Part shown: piece by piece, positions 7,086 to 9,020 of the stretch | Layout of the letters: every line of letters starts with the position of its first letter | Numbering within the stretch: the stretch's first letter is position 1 | Source of the DNA: Chlamydiota bacterium | GTDB taxonomy: Bacteria; Chlamydiota; Chlamydiia; Chlamydiales; JAJFMI01 | Assembly: GCA_021772235.1 (NCBI GenBank) | Contig: JAJFMI010000121.1 | Location: 1 to 9,020, forward strand | Reading direction: 5' to 3' | Length of the DNA: 9,020 bases | The notes under the pieces: model-generated | What the model was told of the DNA's origin: nothing | The model's database searches: none | Seen by the model: the letters and a program-made list of their open reading frames with translations, nothing else | Position numbers and translations under genes: made by a program

Positions 7086-7115
7086 TCAATCTCAATCTCA
7101 ATCTCAATCTCAATC
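7086..7115 (+). repeat. TCAATC hexamer microsatellite (5 units)
   Basis: Five perfect tandem copies of TCAATC lie in the 219-base gap between the SDR and the amine oxidase stop codons. The tract is not inside a reading frame, so changes in copy number would not switch a protein on or off. No clear terminator hairpin was recognised in the rest of this gap. Confidence 0.95.
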
Positions 7116-7230
7116 ACAAAAAAAATCAGCGAGGCCGCAATAATTGAATCGTTCTACTAAATGAAGGACTGTTAATTACTCTCTCGTTTCATCAAATACA
7201 GATTTAAAAAATTTCAAATAGATGAGAACA

Positions 7231-8634
7231 TCACTGTTTGAGTATCGCACGAGCACATCTTTCGCCTGATTCACATGCTGCCTCCATGGTGCCTCGAATC
7301 TCCTCGTGGATGGTGACATGCTCACCAGCAAAAAACAGTTTATTTGCAATAGGAGCGAACAATTTTTTAAATATCTCCCCCTGCACTTCACAAGTTGGCA
7401 TTAAAAGCTCATCCTGTCCCACACCTATGAAGGAATAAGATCCTTGAGCAAAGGGATCATTGGGCCAGCTGTATCTAACAGCTGAGTTATAATTATCCAG
7501 CGTTTGATCTCCAGCATAAACGGAGGCCAGTATCGGCAGTGTTAAATTTGGGTACGCAGCGCTGTAAGCAGCGCGTGATTTTACGCACACACTTTCTAAA
7601 TCATCAGCTTTAAATAAACCCGTTTCTCCTGCCAAATACAGAGTAAGGACAGAATCGTTACCGAAAAAATGTACGATATTATCCTGAACAAGACTCGCTT
7701 TATCTGAGGCTGTGCCCTCAAAGGGAATCATTATTTTCGCGTTGTTCCCATAAGCAACATTCATTATTGCCTCTAAGCGACTGGGCTCCAGTTCACCTAA
7801 ATCAAAATCGATCTGCCGAAATGCAGGACAGGGAATAGCAAGTACAACAATATCTGCTAGAACTTGACGACCGTCTTTAAAGACTAAGACATACCGACCT
7901 TGCTGATCTTGCGAAAGACGCTCAAGAGGCATACCTAAATGCAACTTATCCCCCAACAAATCAGCCATAGCCTCTGGCAATCGTGAATTACCGCCCTTAA
8001 TAGAGACTAAATTAATACTGTCATCCTGATGAACCGAGCACATCCCGCCTGTTAGCATGTAAAAAAGTGTTTCAACATACGCAGAAGACAACTTTTCAAC
8101 AGCTCCCCCCTCATAGGCAGCCAGCCTAGTAGCAATATCCCTATAGATGACACTATCTTTCTTAAATAACGCACAGAGAACCTTCTCCATGCTATTACAT
8201 GTTGCCCTCAAACCTTCTAGACGAGACCATAATTCGTTTTTATTCAAGGCCAACTCTTTTAGAACATCTCCTATTGAAACTAATTGATCACCAGTAAAAA
8301 AAGAATGACTGAGTGAAATTTCTCTTTCTGACAACTGAAGATTGAATTCCCGGATCAATTGAAAAACATGAGAGGCCTCTCCACCGTCAGCGATACTTTG
8401 AGCCCCAAGCTCCACAGCTTCGCCGCATACATTGACAGAGAATACACGTCCACCCACACGATTTCTGGCCTCATAAATTTCAACGTCGGCATGATTTTGG
8501 TATAAACGATGGGCTGCAGTTAACCCTGCAAGCCCCGCTCCGACAACAACAATTTTGGGACGACTGTTTTCAGCAAAAACAGGATCCTTAGTCAAAAAAA
8601 TAGACATGAATATTAACATCCAACGATTGAACAT
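7231..8634 (-). CDS. Secreted FAD-dependent amine oxidase
   Basis: This 467-residue flavoprotein of the monoamine oxidase/amino-acid oxidase family probably oxidises an amine or amino acid to the imine, producing hydrogen peroxide. Residues 1-21 form a Sec signal peptide (MFNR, hydrophobic WMLIFMSIFL, then PVFA before Glu22), so it should act outside the cytoplasmic membrane; there is no twin-arginine. The FAD fold follows: VVVGAGLAGL with GxGxxG at 32-37, Glu55 for the ribose, RVGGR at 59-63, GGNSRLP at 214-220, VRYSWPNDPFAQGSYS at 386-401, and the C-terminal FAD site AGEH at 436-439 with GTMEAA at 448-453. A TTG at 8640 is also in frame, but AGGAG (complement of 8641-8645) directly abuts it and is six bases from the ATG at 8634, so the ATG is preferred. 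The substrate is unknown. A divergent MerR gene upstream may have regulated it. Confidence 0.92.
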   Translation of the reverse strand: MFNRWMLIFMSIFLTKDPVFAENSRPKIVVVGAGLAGLTAAHRLYQNHADVEIYEARNRVGGRVFSVNVCGEAVELGAQSIADGGEASHVFQLIREFNLQLSEREISLSHSFFTGDQLVSIGDVLKELALNKNELWSRLEGLRATCNSMEKVLCALFKKDSVIYRDIATRLAAYEGGAVEKLSSAYVETLFYMLTGGMCSVHQDDSINLVSIKGGNSRLPEAMADLLGDKLHLGMPLERLSQDQQGRYVLVFKDGRQVLADIVVLAIPCPAFRQIDFDLGELEPSRLEAIMNVAYGNNAKIMIPFEGTASDKASLVQDNIVHFFGNDSVLTLYLAGETGLFKADDLESVCVKSRAAYSAAYPNLTLPILASVYAGDQTLDNYNSAVRYSWPNDPFAQGSYSFIGVGQDELLMPTCEVQGEIFKKLFAPIANKLFFAGEHVTIHEEIRGTMEAACESGERCARAILKQ

Positions 8635-8639
8635 AGTCA

Positions 8640-8681
8640 ACTCCTAATGCCTAAAACATACAGGATGTTTTTAGTAGGAGT
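8640..8681 (-). promoter_or_regulatory. Leader hairpin covering the amine oxidase ribosome-binding site
   Basis: In the amine oxidase leader, ACTCCTA (complement of 8675-8681) pairs with TAGGAGT (complement of 8640-8646). An adjoining stem of nine pairs (8651-8659 with 8665-8674, one bulged base) closes a five-base loop. A four-base bulge separates the two stems. The Shine-Dalgarno AGGAG is wholly inside the lower stem, so translation would be restrained unless the stem opens. This requires a transcript start upstream of 8681, which was not located. Confidence 0.55.
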
Positions 8682-8748
8682 CAATGAGAATTGGGTGATG
8701 CCAAAGTAATTTTTGATTCAAATGCACTCATCGTTGCTCTCATTGCAT

Positions 8749-8773
8749 CTAATTACGTACACGTACTAATTAG
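8749..8773. promoter_or_regulatory. Palindromic operator candidate
   Basis: CTAATTA and TAATTAG form a perfect 7-bp inverted repeat around 11 bases that themselves contain GTAC twice. The symmetry continues imperfectly outward (ATTG at 8742 with CAAT at 8777). It lies in the divergent region, about 115 bases upstream of the amine oxidase start and 40 bases upstream of the MerR promoter. The shape suits a dimeric repressor or activator site; which protein binds is unknown. Confidence 0.45.
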
Positions 8774-8812
8774 CATCAATCCAAACAAGATTTTCAGTTT
8801 TTGGAAAACCTC

Positions 8813-8843
8813 TTGACCCTCACGTAACGTCATTCCTTATTAT
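8813..8843 (+). promoter_or_regulatory. MerR-type promoter with 19-bp spacer
   Basis: TTGACC (8813-8818) and TATTAT (8838-8843) are separated by 19 bases rather than 17. The spacer contains the dyad TCACGTAACGTCA (8820-8832). Over-long spacers with a dyad between the hexamers are the hallmark of promoters controlled by MerR-family proteins, which twist the DNA to align the hexamers. The promoter faces the MerR gene at 8888, so it should be autoregulatory. The transcript would start near 8850, in a small imperfect hairpin (8849-8871) just before the ribosome-binding site. Confidence 0.7.
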
Positions 8844-8887
8844 TGAGCTATCCTTTAAAATCAAAGGGATATTGAAGGAGATTATCA

Positions 8888-9020
8888 ATGGCTTATACAG
8901 TGAAGAAATTAGCACAAATATCAGGGATTAGTTATTCGTAATCTGCATTGGTATGATCAGGTAGGGCTTCTTAAGCCCGCCTATCACGGTTCCAATGGAT
9001 ATCGATATTATGAAGAAGAG
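8888..9020 (+). pseudogene. MerR-family transcriptional regulator, frameshifted; 3' end outside window
   Basis: MAYTVKKLAQISGIS (codons 1-15 from 8888) is the start of a MerR-type winged helix-turn-helix domain and has an excellent AGGAG seven bases upstream (8876-8880). The frame then gives Tyr-Ser-stop (TAA at 8939-8941). In the +1 frame the domain continues at once from 8937 with RNLHWYDQVGLLKPAYHG and then SNGYRYYEEE to the window edge, the classic HxYDxxGLLKP and GYRYY motifs. One extra base within TATT (8933-8936) explains the break. No ATG, GTG or TTG start with a ribosome-binding site serves the second frame. The N-terminus resembles the TipA/BmrR-like drug-sensing branch, whose effector domain would lie beyond the window. 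The second frame is well preserved, so the lesion is recent or a sequencing error. Confidence 0.8.

Noticed and set aside
7012..7230. Intrinsic terminators between the SDR and the amine oxidase genes
   Set aside because: Only A/T-rich symmetry such as AAAAATTTTT was found, with no GC stem followed by a T-run.
8635..8640. TTG at 8640 as the amine oxidase start
   Set aside because: AGGAG directly abuts it with no spacer, while the ATG at 8634 is at ideal spacing and gives a normal signal peptide.
8933..8941. Programmed +1 frameshift to express the MerR protein
   Set aside because: There is no internal Shine-Dalgarno or prfB-like slippery stop (CTT TGA); a simple indel explains the data better, so it is kept only as a minor possibility.

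Overview
The window looks like a chromosomal segment from a member of the Chlamydiota, more likely an environmental (Parachlamydiales-like) lineage than Chlamydia itself. Three things suggest this. The signal peptidase I has the greatly enlarged middle region known from chlamydiae. The isoleucyl-tRNA synthetase is of the long, eukaryote-like type and matches, from memory, the chlamydial IleS along its whole length, including the C-terminal tail. The tmRNA has the chlamydia-like 5' pseudoknot region. The species cannot be named from the sequence alone.

Layout. Positions 2-1708 (+) hold lepB, open at the left edge. Positions 1758-2161 hold a 404-bp non-coding block bounded by near-perfect terminal inverted repeats of about 33 bp. 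It fills almost the whole gap between the convergent lepB and ileS genes and looks like a MITE-type element. Positions 2168-5239 (-) hold ileS. The ileS-ssrA gap carries an extended -10 candidate for ileS and two tandem sigma70-like promoters for ssrA. The tmRNA gene ssrA occupies 5368-5766 (+). Its 3' acceptor strand is also the first seven bases of a very long inverted repeat (5759-5916), which can fold into one rod-like hairpin capped by a GAAA tetraloop. A near-exact copy of the tmRNA 3' end (12 of 13 bases) lies just beyond it.

Positions 6031-8634 form an accessory pair: a short-chain dehydrogenase/reductase (+) convergent with a secreted FAD amine oxidase (-). A TCAATC hexamer tract lies between them. 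The amine oxidase ribosome-binding site sits inside a long hairpin in its own leader. The divergent intergenic region holds a palindrome (8749-8773) and a textbook MerR-type promoter with a 19-bp spacer (8813-8843). That promoter drives a MerR-family regulator which is frameshifted after codon 15 and then runs off the right edge.

The left half (protein export, translation, ribosome rescue) is core housekeeping. The right half looks like accessory metabolism with its own local regulator. No CRISPR array, tRNA, phage gene or intact transposase was seen. The most unusual signals are the structured elements at 1758-2161 and 5759-5932, the Gly resume codon of the tmRNA tag, the leader hairpin of the amine oxidase and the broken MerR gene with an intact promoter.
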